From Stichopus chloronotus (taxonomy: Eukaryota; Echinodermata; Holothuroidea; Aspidochirotida; Stichopodidae): a stretch of 64,000 bases of DNA. The stretch is taken from the NCBI GenBank assembly GCA_021234535.1, contig CM037849.1, forward strand, positions 15,224,571-15,288,570. The letters are read 5' to 3'. The notes under the pieces were generated by a model that saw only the letters and a list, made by a program, of their open reading frames with translations, had not been told where the DNA came from and did no database searches. This document shows, piece by piece, positions 1 to 9,516 of the stretch (its first letter is position 1; each line of letters opens with the position of its first letter). The position numbers and the translations under genes are program-made.

Positions 1-2184
1 CCATGAAATTATACACTCCAGAGTACCTTTAAAACATAGACAGGCTTTCCCTCAAGTCAAATACCATATTTGGAGCTCCCCTCTCGGGAACCACCACGTA
101 GTCGCATAAGGCCGAGCAAAAAATTGACTTAAAGGAATAGCAATCTTTTTCATACTCCAAAGAAAGCCACTGTTACTGACATGATGGAACAAACTTCGAA
201 TACTTCAGAAGTCTCTCTCTCAAAGGGAACTTTAAGTTGCAGCAGGTATGGATGACATCATTCCTACTACTGTTGCACTTAGAGTTGCTTCGATGGCAAA
301 GTGCATATTTGAACTTCTGAAGACTGATGGAGTTACTCACAAACTGCTTATGTCACAACCGATGTCAACAGGTGATTGAAAGGCAAACTAACCAGAAAAC
401 ATGTTCAAGGCTTGACATAACGGGATGGGTCCGTTCCCACAACAGGTCCATCGACTGGTGGCCATCGACGAGGTGCCAAGTGCAACAAAGTGATCATTAG
501 TGAATAATTCATGTGAACTTATTGAATCTTTAAAGCCCATAGGTATGCAGTGTGCCCGAACTCATATCACGAAGATGTAAAAAATCTCGGCAAACGTTTG
601 TTAATGGGCAGTAAACATGGAGAAGACATGTGAGGAAGAGATTATAATTAATGAAAAAAAGAGGCAAAACTGGATACAAAGCAGCAGAAATGCTACGGCT
701 AAAAGCAAAACAATCATCACGTGCTGTAGAAAAACAACTGCAAGAACTCTTAATTGATGCATTGGCAGCACTTCCATGGAAGATGTGTGTATATGTGACG
801 AGGCCCATGAACACTGTTTTTCAGAACTTTTGAAATGACAGAAATCTGGTTGACTATCGAAGAATAATTTGAGATTGATCTCCGGGTATTTTACTGAAAA
901 CATAAAGCAGACCTTAAACCCCATTTTGTCCTGGCAAATATACAACTGTCACTATTACCACCGTTTGCCGGAGCTGTTCTGCGTAAATTTGCAAAAATAA
1001 GTACATAAACACAGTTGACCGAATTGCGTCGATTGCTCTTTCTTACTCGGTCTCACTGGCTGCTGTAGTTGGAATATTTATCTGAAAAACAAAGACCTTT
1101 GTATTCAAAATATGTGCATAATACAAAGTGGAAAACAAAAAAACAACAATGTGATTAATACAAAAGAAACGAAGCCAGCCGACGGATGGCCAAAAAGAAA
1201 ACCTACTCGAAGCGCCTCCAGGGAAGGATGATCCTAGCTTAAGGAAACTCATCAGGTATTAACTATGGCATCCAGTTTAACCCCAATTCACGCATTTTGA
1301 TGTAAACAAACGTCAACAAACGTGTCATCGGTTTCCTTTCGGATTGGTGTCCCCATTTTGGTGTCCTACTTTTCTGCAACTATTTGCTGTTTTGCACAGT
1401 TTGAATGTTTTGTATTTTAAAGTAACTTGCCACGACAACAGGCACGGCATTTACCTCGCAAGAGCGTGATGACATTTTTGTACGACACAACCCCTGGGGG
1501 GACATGCTCTAAAGACCACTTCCTGTAGACGTGATGCGTTGTCATGGGAAAAAAAAAAGAACAAATCTCATTGTTTTCAAATTAGGTACATATTTCATTG
1601 ACACTTCTAGAAGAAAATATGGAGATCAAAACAAGCACATCATTGAGAAGGTGTAAATGTACGGACTCTACATACCAGTGTTGAAACTATTTTCATTTGC
1701 CTGCACTATTTTGTCATGCATCTTCACTATTAAAAAAAAAATATGTTTGGATTTTGAGGTATGTGACCAAACCAGCATTTAGTCCACATTTAAACCTTGA
1801 CAGAGTCCTTTCACACGGATTTTGAAAGCTGCTGAGCTTCAAATTAACTTCAATAGTAGCGAACGTTGTGTCTGTTGATAAGACGAAATGTTTTGATCTT
1901 TCTTTCAAACATAGTAGACTCCTTTAAAGCTGTCTGTTACCAGACATCTTCAGTTATGACCTCTGCGTCAACCCACTATACCTCCATGACAGTCATGTCC
2001 ATACAATGACCCCAGTTTAATTACATCCATGGTTCTTCCCCCCCCCCCTTTTTTTTTTCTCGCATGGTCCTTTTTTTCCATCTAAGAAGTTTAAACAGCA
2101 TATTCCATTTCTGCCACTTCCAAGTTTTCAATTTTCTCAAACATGTGCAGGTTGAGGGAGGTCATTCAGAATCGCAGCCTGGGG
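1..2184. other. Non-genic flank with homopolymer tracts
   Basis: No gene is recognised in this stretch. It holds degraded coding-like scraps (described separately at 248-833), an A-rich run near 1550, and a C-run followed by a T-run at about 2040-2060. The minus-strand frame at 1043-1252 has no recognisable motif and looks like chance. The stretch lies beyond the 3' side of the minus-strand genes, so it is probably intergenic. Confidence 0.4.
248..833 (+). pseudogene. Degraded coding-like fragments, unidentified
   Basis: I do not recognise this sequence. A 43-codon frame starts at ATG 248 and reads MDDIIPTTVALRVASMAKC before stopping at 377-379. A 60-codon frame starts at 651 (MKKRGKTGYKAAEMLRLKAK) and is rich in Lys, Gln, Ala and Leu, with helix-like spacing. 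Between them another frame gives short protein-like runs near 545-630. Three short coding-like segments of the same strand in different frames, with no splice sites that would join them, resemble a decayed transposon ORF or processed pseudogene. Chance open frames are the alternative. Low confidence. Confidence 0.25.
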
Positions 2185-2305
2185 TCAGGTCCAGAGGTCG
2201 TCTTTGTAATTCTTCACGCTCCCCTCCATAATCCTCTTCAACGCCCCTCCCGCTTCATCACCCGATGTCGACGAGGTTCGGAGGAAGAGGATGACAAGCC
2301 AATAC
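2185..2305 (-). CDS. Possible terminal exon of an unidentified minus-strand gene
   Basis: On the minus strand a long pyrimidine tract (TTTCTCTTTTGTTCCTCAAG) ends in AG directly before position 2305, a strong acceptor. The following sequence is GC-rich, unlike its surroundings. One frame runs to a TGA at 2185-2187 and ends KRIMEGSVKNYKDDLWT. A second frame also stays open from the acceptor to a TGA at 2238-2240 and ends SEPRRHRVMKREGR. The preceding candidate exons (2898-2934 and 3162-3194) keep both frames open, so splicing does not decide between them. I recognise neither protein. It could belong to a separate gene or be an alternative 3' end of the FAM110 transcript. Confidence 0.3.
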
Positions 2306-2897
2306 CTTGAGGAACAAAAGAGAAATGACGGCAATGTGACAGGATTCTGGATAAAAGCCTGTTTGCAACCGAGTAAATTAAAACTATTGAATTCAAAATG
2401 CCCAGGAGGGAATATCATTGTACAGTTTTTCACTTTCAAAAAGTTCAAGTAAATGGGCTGGATGGGAGGCAGACAGAAAATAAATAAATCCAAAAAAAAA
2501 AAAAGGTCAGAAGTAACAGGATACTTTTTTTTTGCAGATACACAAACATCTGCAACAATTTGGTACAGTTTGCTGCTAATATTTACTGCCAATATACTCC
2601 CAAGTTAAACCATTTATACAGATAATTGAATAGACTCCCCCACACCCACCGTCACGACTTGTTGGGCTTTGACAGTTGACATAAGAACATGCAAATGTCA
2701 AAGACATGAAACAGTGGGTACCAGCAAATTTGGCGGTGTTGCTTTGAAAGTCGCAGGTTTTAAAGAACGTGAAAAGTAGCCAGCCCCTTGCGGAAAGAAA
2801 AAGAAAAGTGAAGACGGATTCGTTTGTAAAAGGCATGATACCAGCATGTTTGTGATACAAATACTGAGGTAATTAGACTATTTCCTGTAATAATCAC

Positions 2898-2934
2898 CTG
2901 AGCTTCTGAGCTTCTTGTTCATGTCCTCTGCTAC
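2898..2934 (-). CDS. Possible 37-nt internal exon, unidentified gene
   Basis: On the minus strand a CATGTATACAG acceptor precedes 37 bases that end in CTCAG and are followed by a GTGATT donor. One frame reads VAEDMNKKLRSS plus one base; a second frame reads SRGHEQEAQKL. Either frame continues open into the candidate exon at 2305. The length is not a multiple of three, so skipping it would shift the frame. Microexon-sized and without homology, it is supported by splice signals alone. Confidence 0.22.
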
Positions 2935-3161
2935 CTGTATACATGCAAAAGTCAACAAATGGTTATCACCGCATAGGGGGCAGCATGCAACATACACACA
3001 CTCAGAAGACCAGAAGATGAAGATGATGCATCTGCACCGACATCTGACCACTGTACGGAAGTTCAGACCTACTTGATTGGCTTTACAAAATCATTTATAT
3101 AACTGTTCCAATCTGGAATTGCTCGTAACGCAACCATCTGTGTGAACACACTGTACCTTAC

Positions 3162-3194
3162 AGTTTTGGCAAAGCAGCATAATCTTGTGAAGGG
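3162..3194 (-). CDS. Possible 33-nt exon, unidentified gene
   Basis: On the minus strand a GACGTGCAG acceptor precedes 33 bases that are followed by a GTAAGG donor. The frames that connect to the candidate exon at 2898-2934 read PFTRLCCFAKT or LHKIMLLCQN. The pyrimidine tract before the acceptor is weak, and no upstream coding exon was identified, so this may be a decoy. Confidence 0.18.
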
Positions 3195-4018
3195 CTGCAC
3201 GTCAGTTACCCATCGGACAACCAGAGGATGACATCATTTTGAATTTTGACATTATCGCAGCTGTTCCTACTGTGGTTTATGGCAGCAGAATCAGCTGCCA
3301 CTAAATACTGAAACTTTAAGATGAATTTTCTGAGTAAATACTACACCTATAGTACGTAGTGAACGATTGTGACAAGAGTTCAACTGATTTGAAAAATTCA
3401 TGGCAAATCATTCTTTCTTTTTTCTTTGTTTTCCTTTTCTTTTTTAATTCATAAATTTAAGTTGCAAAAGGGGGGTTTATACTTTTTCATAGGTTATTTG
3501 ATAATGCCTCACGACACCTTTGGTTCCGCTGATAATGGCCGCACTTGGAAGAGAGCAACCGCCGATTCAAACTTAAGGTCTATCTTCAACAACTGGTACT
3601 ACATATCCCATTCTCCATAATTCATTTATGGTATCTGAATAAGCTAAGTAACATTGATATTTTGCAACCAGTTGTGACAGAACATCCATGTGGGGAGTGA
3701 AAACTGTACAGCACAGTTAACTTTACCCTCTTTGTATCTAGTGGCCCTTTAATATAGGTTATAATACATGTGTTCACCCTCTTGATATATTTGCTGATGG
3801 TAAACAACTGAGGGGATACCCAAGCTTTGTTCTACAGTGTTTCTACGAGATTCTAAGACAATGCTTTCAGCAATGTAACTAGAAATTAGTCTTCTAACCA
3901 TAAATGTTGTTCTATGATAATCCACTGAATGAAATAAAGTGAGTGCCATTAATTGATGGTTAGTCTTATATCTCAAAGATTGTTACCATAGTTTCTGTGA
4001 GACAAGATGACAAATTAA

Positions 4019-4024
4019 TTTATT
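4019..4024 (-). promoter_or_regulatory. Candidate polyadenylation signal AATAAA
   Basis: The minus strand reads GCAATAAATTAA here. It is the first canonical hexamer downstream of the FAM110 stop codon. No transcript evidence is available, and AATAAA occurs often by chance in AT-rich DNA. Confidence 0.25.
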
Positions 4025-5430
4025 GCACCGTGTGGTGTCATATATCTTTGCGAGCACACAAAGTAACAGGTGTTTCTCAAAAAGTATACAATACCAATTT
4101 CTTTCATTGCTAGAGTACACTGATGCTACTACAATGCAGTCATAGCTTCAACACACTACTACCGCAAAAGGTTTTTTGTCTGCTCGCAAGATGTGCATAG
4201 CAACCAAAGATGTGTAAGACCAACACAATGGGAAGCATTGACAGTGCTTTAAGAGTTGCAAAGCACAACCACTGGAATATTCCTTGACATAAACCCCATA
4301 GGGAATCAAACTTCTCAACAAACTCCCAGCCTAAGTCCACAGTTGCTTGGGAATACAGTGTTCAAATATATATGTAGCTGCTATCTGTACCATGGGAAGG
4401 AGTGATGCAGACACAGTTTGTTTCATAAAATGCATGGAGCAATGTGAATTTCGTATTTAGTATGTGAAGGTTCATTTGTTACTGTATTCAGAAATTGTGT
4501 AGCAAGATATTTTGGGAGAAGATTTGTGACTTAACTGAGACGACACAGCACTAATATGCACAAGCATTTTTACAAAAGAACCTCCTCCACGTAATTCCTG
4601 CATCTTTTCCAACCCCCCACCAACACCCTCACAACCTGCTATCTAATTTTTTTTTTTCTTTTACGTTTTGTGACAAGGCAAAAAGATCACGTCAGTTGGT
4701 GATCATTCTACATGTATGAGAAGCATTATGAATGTTCACACAAGTTGTTGCTAATTTTCTAAAAATAACCTTTGACCTCTACACTCCACGAACGACACGA
4801 CGGATTATGTTCAAACAACAGTGATATTTCCGTACAGTTGCAACGCATTCAAAGAAACATCTTAACAAAGTTATGATGATCACACTGTTGTTAAAGTTTA
4901 ACCTTTGTTGATTGCAAATTATATGTTACTGTTTTCTATAGATTTCTACCCCCAAAATGTACTGGCTGCATCCCAGGGGCAGATCCAGGATTTTTGTCGT
5001 GGGTGCTCTGTTGTGGAAGGGTGCCATCCATCTATAAAATATGGCGCTCTCGACATAAGTTGTATAAATGTCTCTAATTAAAACCCTCATGAGGAGAGCA
5101 ACAGTGAAATGTCTGAGATGGAATATCAAATATCAAAGGCACAAATATACCAGAGAGTAATTAAAAATAGCTGCAAATTTTAGTCTTTGAAATGTTGGGG
5201 GTGAAGATGGACCCATGGCATCAACTCCCCCCACCCCCCCCTGGCCATATGGATTCGCCCTTGACTGGGGTTCAGATGGTTCAAACAACCACGTTTGGAG
5301 ATCATTGTTAAGATGAAAACTTAGAATTTTAGTATTGGTAATGTTTCTACACCTTCACAAATGCCTCAATGTCCTGAGTTGTTTTTTCATTTGTCACAAA
5401 TAATCTACTAATTGACAAACTTTTCATTAC

Positions 5431-5452
5431 CATCATCATCATCATCATCATC
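5431..5452 (+). repeat. (CAT)n microsatellite
   Basis: About seven uninterrupted CAT trinucleotides. A simple sequence repeat in the flank of the FAM110 gene. Confidence 0.9.
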
Positions 5453-5627
5453 TCTCCTAATCTTTTTCACACAAGTTTGAACTTTTGGCAACTTCTCTAA
5501 CATAACAGAATTGCAGCACTAGCAATGTGGTCATATTCTGACCACTTTTGACCTCTAACAACCTTTAACCATTGACAGCAACAATTATGTTCCCTCAATA
5601 GAGACATTTATGTGCCAGGTCTGAAGT

Positions 5628-6053
5628 TAAGGCTGTTCGGAAAACCAGTTTTGATTTGAAAACCAGTTTAACACGGTTTTGTTTGATTCCCTTTTGGAAT
5701 TTTTGCAAAACCAAAAACCGTTTACTAGGAAAAAACCGGTTAGCAACCCATCGTGAGTTTTGTTCCATTTCAAGTTTTACTTCCATAAGGCATTCCACAC
5801 TTTTTTTAATGGAATGTCTCTACTTATTGCTGGTGTGTTGAAGGATTTGCCGAAACACTTGAGTGTTCGTTTTTAACTTTTGACCAACAGTTGTGCGAAT
5901 TCTTATTCAAAATAATTTGCAGTCGCCGCGGCAAGTGCATTACTGTATGCACATGGTCAGAGTAGATTTTGAAAAAACCGGGTTTGATTTAAAAATCGGT
6001 TCCCATGGCCACCAAAACCGGTTTCCAATTTTTTGCTAACCATCACAGCCTTA
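5628..6053. mobile_element. hAT-like non-autonomous element (MITE), 426 bp
   Basis: The two ends carry the same 9-bp terminal inverted repeat TAAGGCTGT. The element is flanked by an 8-bp near-duplication, TCTGAAGT at 5620-5627 and TCTGAACT at 6054-6061 (7 of 8 matching). Eight-base target duplications and TIRs of the TA(A)GG.TG type are typical of hAT elements. Inside, AAACCGGTTT-like words recur on both strands (near 5640-5750 and 5975-6030), giving strong self-complementarity. No transposase frame is present, so it would have been mobilised in trans. It lies just downstream of the FAM110 stop codon, so it may be transcribed as part of the 3' UTR. Confidence 0.7.
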
Positions 6054-6244
6054 TCTGAACTACAAATTTATGTGCATCCATGACCACAGTGACTTTACAA
6101 TGTGTGTCACATATCTGTTTCATGTACCTGTGCAGACAGACCACACAATATCAATGACAAATCATACCTTAGATTCTCTCTTCTCAACAAAAGAAATTGA
6201 AAAACCTTATTAAATGAGCAGCATACCTTCAGAGGAGGAGAGCA

Positions 6245-8188
6245 TCACCTTGAAACACCTTGCGATTTCTTGCACTGAACGAGCCACTTGATGACACGGG
6301 CATTTTTGGTGATGATGGACTGTGATTGGTCTGGTAATTTGGTCAACTTCTTCATGTTCATGACCCCATCTGCACTGACCTTGCTCCCATCTGAAAAACT
6401 GCCCCCTGAGTGACTGGAATTGGTGCTAGAGCCGACCCTCCAGGTGTGCATATCCTGGAACATGGAATCATCCAGATAGAGAACGGGTTGAAGGATACTA
6501 GACAGAACAGAAGACTCCAGTCCCATCATGTCGAAGAAACGATTCAGCTGGGACTGGCTCGAAGACGAAGAACTCACTTCTGAGTTTGACCGTGAGAATT
6601 TGGCCTTGGACCTCGATGACCTAGGGGTGTGAGAGCTGTCAACGCTGCGGTTAGGGTCCACCACGGTTATGTCATTCGGTGGGGGGTTGGACCGCCCACC
6701 GCTGAGCGTGGGCGACAGGATGCTACTCTTTCGACTTCTTGTCCTCCTGTGACCCACCGCTTCATTGCTGGATGACCCGTGAGAGGACTGGTGGAACGAA
6801 ACAGATCCCGTGCTGTTGACACTGGATTTAGACGGCATCCTGCGATGCCCGATCTTCAGTCGATGATGCCTTCTGACTTCCGGAGAATTAGCAGACACTT
6901 TTGGCTTCACATCTTCCAGACTGGGTGGTTCTATGTCGATTTGACTCTTGGCTTTAAGTTTTGCAGTATTACCCGAAGGTGCGCAGGAAAGCTGATTTCC
7001 TTCCCTCTGGTGAACATTTCTCTCCTCTGATACTTTCACAGCAAGAATTTCAGTTTCAACTGAGTCAAGGGCTGCTTTGTAAGAAGCAGTACTGTGATAT
7101 ACTTTCTTCTCATCTGTCCCCTTCAGGGTATCAGAGGACTCCAGGGGGTGTCCATGGAACGGAGTGCTCGACGACAATTGCTTCTGCTCTCTGTAGAGAC
7201 GTCTTCTCTCCCCGGTGCTTTTCACAGCTTGAATTTCAGCAACGGCAGCATCGAGCGGTGGCTTGTAAGAAGGGTTAATTCTTACATAGTCCTCCTCGGA
7301 TGCTACATCCACCTCAACGGACACATTGACCGATGAACTTACTTCTTCTGCTCTCCCACCGCCAGATCCATCAGATTTCAGGTTAACAGTCGTCAGCGAT
7401 GAGTAGGTTTCCCTTCTATAAGGCGATTTGCTGGTTGCGGCTATCACCTCCCCAAGGTCTTTGTTTCTGATGGTGTTGTCATTTTTGTCCAGGGGCTTTT
7501 TTGCCCCAGGGAGAAACACATCATCTTCTTTGTCTTCATCCTTTGTCCCAAACTCAACATCCTCCTCACTGAGGTGAGAATCTAGGGCAGGTTGGCCATC
7601 AGTCTCGTCTCTGACAGGCACCCTTCGGGCAAAGACGATGCCATCACGAGGAGAATCCGTTCCATCAAAAGACCGATCGGATGATCTCACATTACTCTTG
7701 GGTTCAGTTATATCCCGGATGGCCAGAGCAAAATCCAACGGGTGCATAGACTTGTTAAAGACATCGACGTCATCCTCTCTGGAAAGGTAGTTGGATGAAG
7801 ATTTATTTTGCTTTGATGGATGGGGTTTACTAGCTACTATGTTTCCAAGGGAGGTATTAACATTCCTGTTGGCTCCCGGTTTAGGGGATGATGATGCAAG
7901 ACCAACTTCGTAACTCTTTGCCACAATCTCTTCCCACTCAGGATCAACAATATTACCACCAGAGACCTGTTTAATATTATCTTCACTTTTATTACGGCTG
8001 GACGATGAATCGCTTTTGTAATGCAAGTTGTAAACCTGATGTTGGTCAACACTAAAAGGCGAATTTTCTCCTGGATTTGAAATACCAGCAAGAGAGCCCA
8101 CGTTCTTTTGTTCTGTGTGAGAAAATGACATTTGAGTCATGGTTTCTTCCCTGGGACTTTTCTCCAGGGATAGTACTGTTGGAGTCAA
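6245..8188 (-). CDS. FAM110-family protein, C-terminal part
   Basis: This is the C-terminal part of a FAM110-family protein; vertebrate FAM110 proteins are associated with centrosomes and microtubules. The frame is 647 codons as listed from a TTG, but that is not a real start: it stays open upstream to the TAG at 8288-8290. The region is Ser/Arg-rich and probably disordered. Near the end, NRFFDMMGLES (about residues 549-559) and NARVIKWLVQCKK (about 629-641) match the vertebrate FAM110 signature (a FF.YCGL-type motif and NARIIKWLY) as I remember it. The stop falls a few residues after the last motif, as in vertebrates. Residues 306-338 and 367-402 form a diverged internal duplication with a 62-residue period (SYKPPLDAAVAEI versus SYKAALDSVETEI). 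The protein is much longer than the roughly 300-370 residues usual in vertebrates, but the single large coding exon is normal for the family. Confidence 0.8.
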   Translation of the reverse strand: MTPTVLSLEKSPREETMTQMSFSHTEQKNVGSLAGISNPGENSPFSVDQHQVYNLHYKSDSSSSRNKSEDNIKQVSGGNIVDPEWEEIVAKSYEVGLASSSPKPGANRNVNTSLGNIVASKPHPSKQNKSSSNYLSREDDVDVFNKSMHPLDFALAIRDITEPKSNVRSSDRSFDGTDSPRDGIVFARRVPVRDETDGQPALDSHLSEEDVEFGTKDEDKEDDVFLPGAKKPLDKNDNTIRNKDLGEVIAATSKSPYRRETYSSLTTVNLKSDGSGGGRAEEVSSSVNVSVEVDVASEEDYVRINPSYKPPLDAAVAEIQAVKSTGERRRLYREQKQLSSSTPFHGHPLESSDTLKGTDEKKVYHSTASYKAALDSVETEILAVKVSEERNVHQREGNQLSCAPSGNTAKLKAKSQIDIEPPSLEDVKPKVSANSPEVRRHHRLKIGHRRMPSKSSVNSTGSVSFHQSSHGSSSNEAVGHRRTRSRKSSILSPTLSGGRSNPPPNDITVVDPNRSVDSSHTPRSSRSKAKFSRSNSEVSSSSSSQSQLNRFFDMMGLESSVLSSILQPVLYLDDSMFQDMHTWRVGSSTNSSHSGGSFSDGSKVSADGVMNMKKLTKLPDQSQSIITKNARVIKWLVQCKKSQGVSR

Positions 8189-8195
8189 GCTGTCC

Positions 8196-8287
8196 TTAAC
8201 TTTGCCGTCCAGATTCGATAAACCACCAAAATCGGGCGATTGAAGTCTTTTGAGAATGAAATGGAAACTGATTATTGTCTTTATTTT
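8196..8287 (-). other. Frameshift window inside FAM110
   Basis: The N-terminal frame is open down to TAA 8196-8198. The C-terminal frame is open from just after TAG 8288-8290. The frame change must therefore occur inside this overlap of about 92 nt. The minus strand contains TTCTCAAAAGACTTC here, so an A-run indel is one candidate. A short intron is unlikely because the overlap is too small for a normal intron. The gene has no other lesion over 3.2 kb, which favours an assembly error or a segregating indel over an old pseudogene. Confidence 0.7.
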
Positions 8288-9494
8288 CTACCAGAGTTGA
8301 AGTTATTCTTGAACCATCAATTGCCTCCGAAACCTTAACTCTGGCATCGGAAAGATCACCTCCGGCCACGATGGGCCTATCATCGGTCTTCAAGCTTTCC
8401 ACGTCAGCACTTGACATGGCAGAGGAGCTCAACAGGTTCTCTGGTGTTTGCCTCGTAGGCTGAGCATCCACTATGCTGCTGGAGTAAACTGAAGGACTCT
8501 CCGAATTAGCAGTCTCTTTTCTCTCACGTTTTCCAACATGGGGTCTGGCAATGCTGCTGTTCCCCAGACCACCTTTGTGTATGAAGCTCACCATCCGTTT
8601 CACAGAGACGCCAGCGGTTTGGTCTCTGTTAGTACCCAACGATACCTTCTCCAGGGAACTTTCAGAAGTTCCCCTTTCTTCTTTCTGTTGGGAAATTAAA
8701 CTTTTGGAGAATGTTTTAACAGTTCTAGCGTCCCTCATCCTTGATCGAGGGTTAAAGTGCGGTTCTCTCGTTGATGGGCTAGAGGCACTCGAGACTGCAT
8801 TTGGTCCTCGGTTGAAATTACTCGGTTTACCCACTTCAACAAATGCAGAGTTTCTTGAGGGTTTTATCTCACAAGGTTTTTGGGAGTTGAGAAGCTGCTT
8901 TCCTTCAGAAACTTTAACATTGTTACTTTGATTTGAAAATCTGTCTCTAGACCTGTCTATCGATCTAGATCGCCTTGGAGGGCTGCTAACGACCTCGGGG
9001 ACGGACTTCTGATTCTGAAAGACGTGATTTCTGTTGCTCGCTGGTGGGGCACTTTGATCCCTCTTTTTCATCCATCCTCTCGTGACCTTAGAGCGCCCTC
9101 TACTTTTACCTTGACCATCACCTCCTGCTTGGCTATTCAGCAATTGCACACGTTCTCTCACCGTCAGCTTTACACTATCCGAGTCTGAATCTGATCTATT
9201 GCCGTGGTTTTCACTTTTACCAATCTCATGTTCTCTGTCTCCTTCACCAGCTTTACGATTCGAAACTCTGGTCTGTTCGACTCCTTTGTGTCTACCTCTG
9301 TTTTTTCGTTTCCGTGGATCTGTAGACCCAGTCGAGTCACCGAAGCCGGTGTCCATTATCAGTGGCTTACCTCCAGTTCTCTTAACTCTGCTATTGACCG
9401 CACTCCTGTCCTGCACGAAATCTGGCCCCATGTTCAGGTCTCTCAGGGGGGTGTGGTGATGGTTGTCATCCCACCTCTTCACAGCTACTGGCAT
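8196..9494 (-). CDS. FAM110-family protein, N-terminal part
   Basis: 432 codons from ATG 9494. Residues 15-26 (TPLRDLNMGPDF) correspond to the conserved N-terminal LRILNKGPDY motif of vertebrate FAM110 proteins, as I recall it, and a basic segment follows. The rest is Ser-, Arg- and Lys-rich with low-complexity phospho-site-like runs such as SDSDSDS and RRSRSIDRSRDR. The start is supported by its position just before the conserved motif and by an in-frame TGA upstream at 9540-9542. A splice acceptor (TTATCTCAG) at 9515/9516 leaves a 20-nt leader in this exon. Roughly the last 25 residues are out of frame, ending at TAA 8196-8198, because the reading frame moves to the C-terminal part. Together the two parts span about 1,080 codons. 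Confidence 0.8.
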   Translation of the reverse strand: MPVAVKRWDDNHHHTPLRDLNMGPDFVQDRSAVNSRVKRTGGKPLIMDTGFGDSTGSTDPRKRKNRGRHKGVEQTRVSNRKAGEGDREHEIGKSENHGNRSDSDSDSVKLTVRERVQLLNSQAGGDGQGKSRGRSKVTRGWMKKRDQSAPPASNRNHVFQNQKSVPEVVSSPPRRSRSIDRSRDRFSNQSNNVKVSEGKQLLNSQKPCEIKPSRNSAFVEVGKPSNFNRGPNAVSSASSPSTREPHFNPRSRMRDARTVKTFSKSLISQQKEERGTSESSLEKVSLGTNRDQTAGVSVKRMVSFIHKGGLGNSSIARPHVGKRERKETANSESPSVYSSSIVDAQPTRQTPENLLSSSAMSSADVESLKTDDRPIVAGGDLSDARVKVSEAIDGSRITSTLVENKDNNQFPFHSQKTSIARFWWFIESGRQS

Positions 9495-9516
9495 AATGCA
9501 GTAAGATAGATCCCCT
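9495..9516 (-). promoter_or_regulatory. 5' UTR leader and splice acceptor of FAM110
   Basis: On the minus strand GGACTTATCTCAG precedes the exon, with the AG at 9516-9515. The exon then carries 20 nt before ATG 9494. Vertebrate FAM110 genes also place the whole coding sequence in one exon after non-coding 5' exons, so this arrangement is expected. The acceptor is inferred from sequence only. Confidence 0.5.

Larger units (their letters stand above)
3195..6244 (-). other. Downstream region / probable FAM110 3' UTR
   Basis: This stretch follows the FAM110 stop codon on the minus strand. The first canonical AATAAA reached on that strand is at 4019-4024, which would give a 3' UTR of about 2.2 kb. 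An ATTAAA variant lies at about 5805-5810, inside a MITE. A donor-like AAG|GTATGC at 6227/6226, 18 nt beyond the stop, leaves room for a spliced 3' UTR. The minus-strand open frame at 4140-4340 is hydrophobic and without motif, and I do not treat it as a gene. The rest shows only AT-rich sequence and simple repeats. Confidence 0.35.

Noticed and set aside
4140..4340. Hydrophobic minus-strand frame
   Set aside because: No start context, splice sites or family match. It lies in the probable FAM110 3' UTR.
6961..9509. Plus-strand open frames opposite FAM110
   Set aside because: Antisense shadows of the long minus-strand coding exon.
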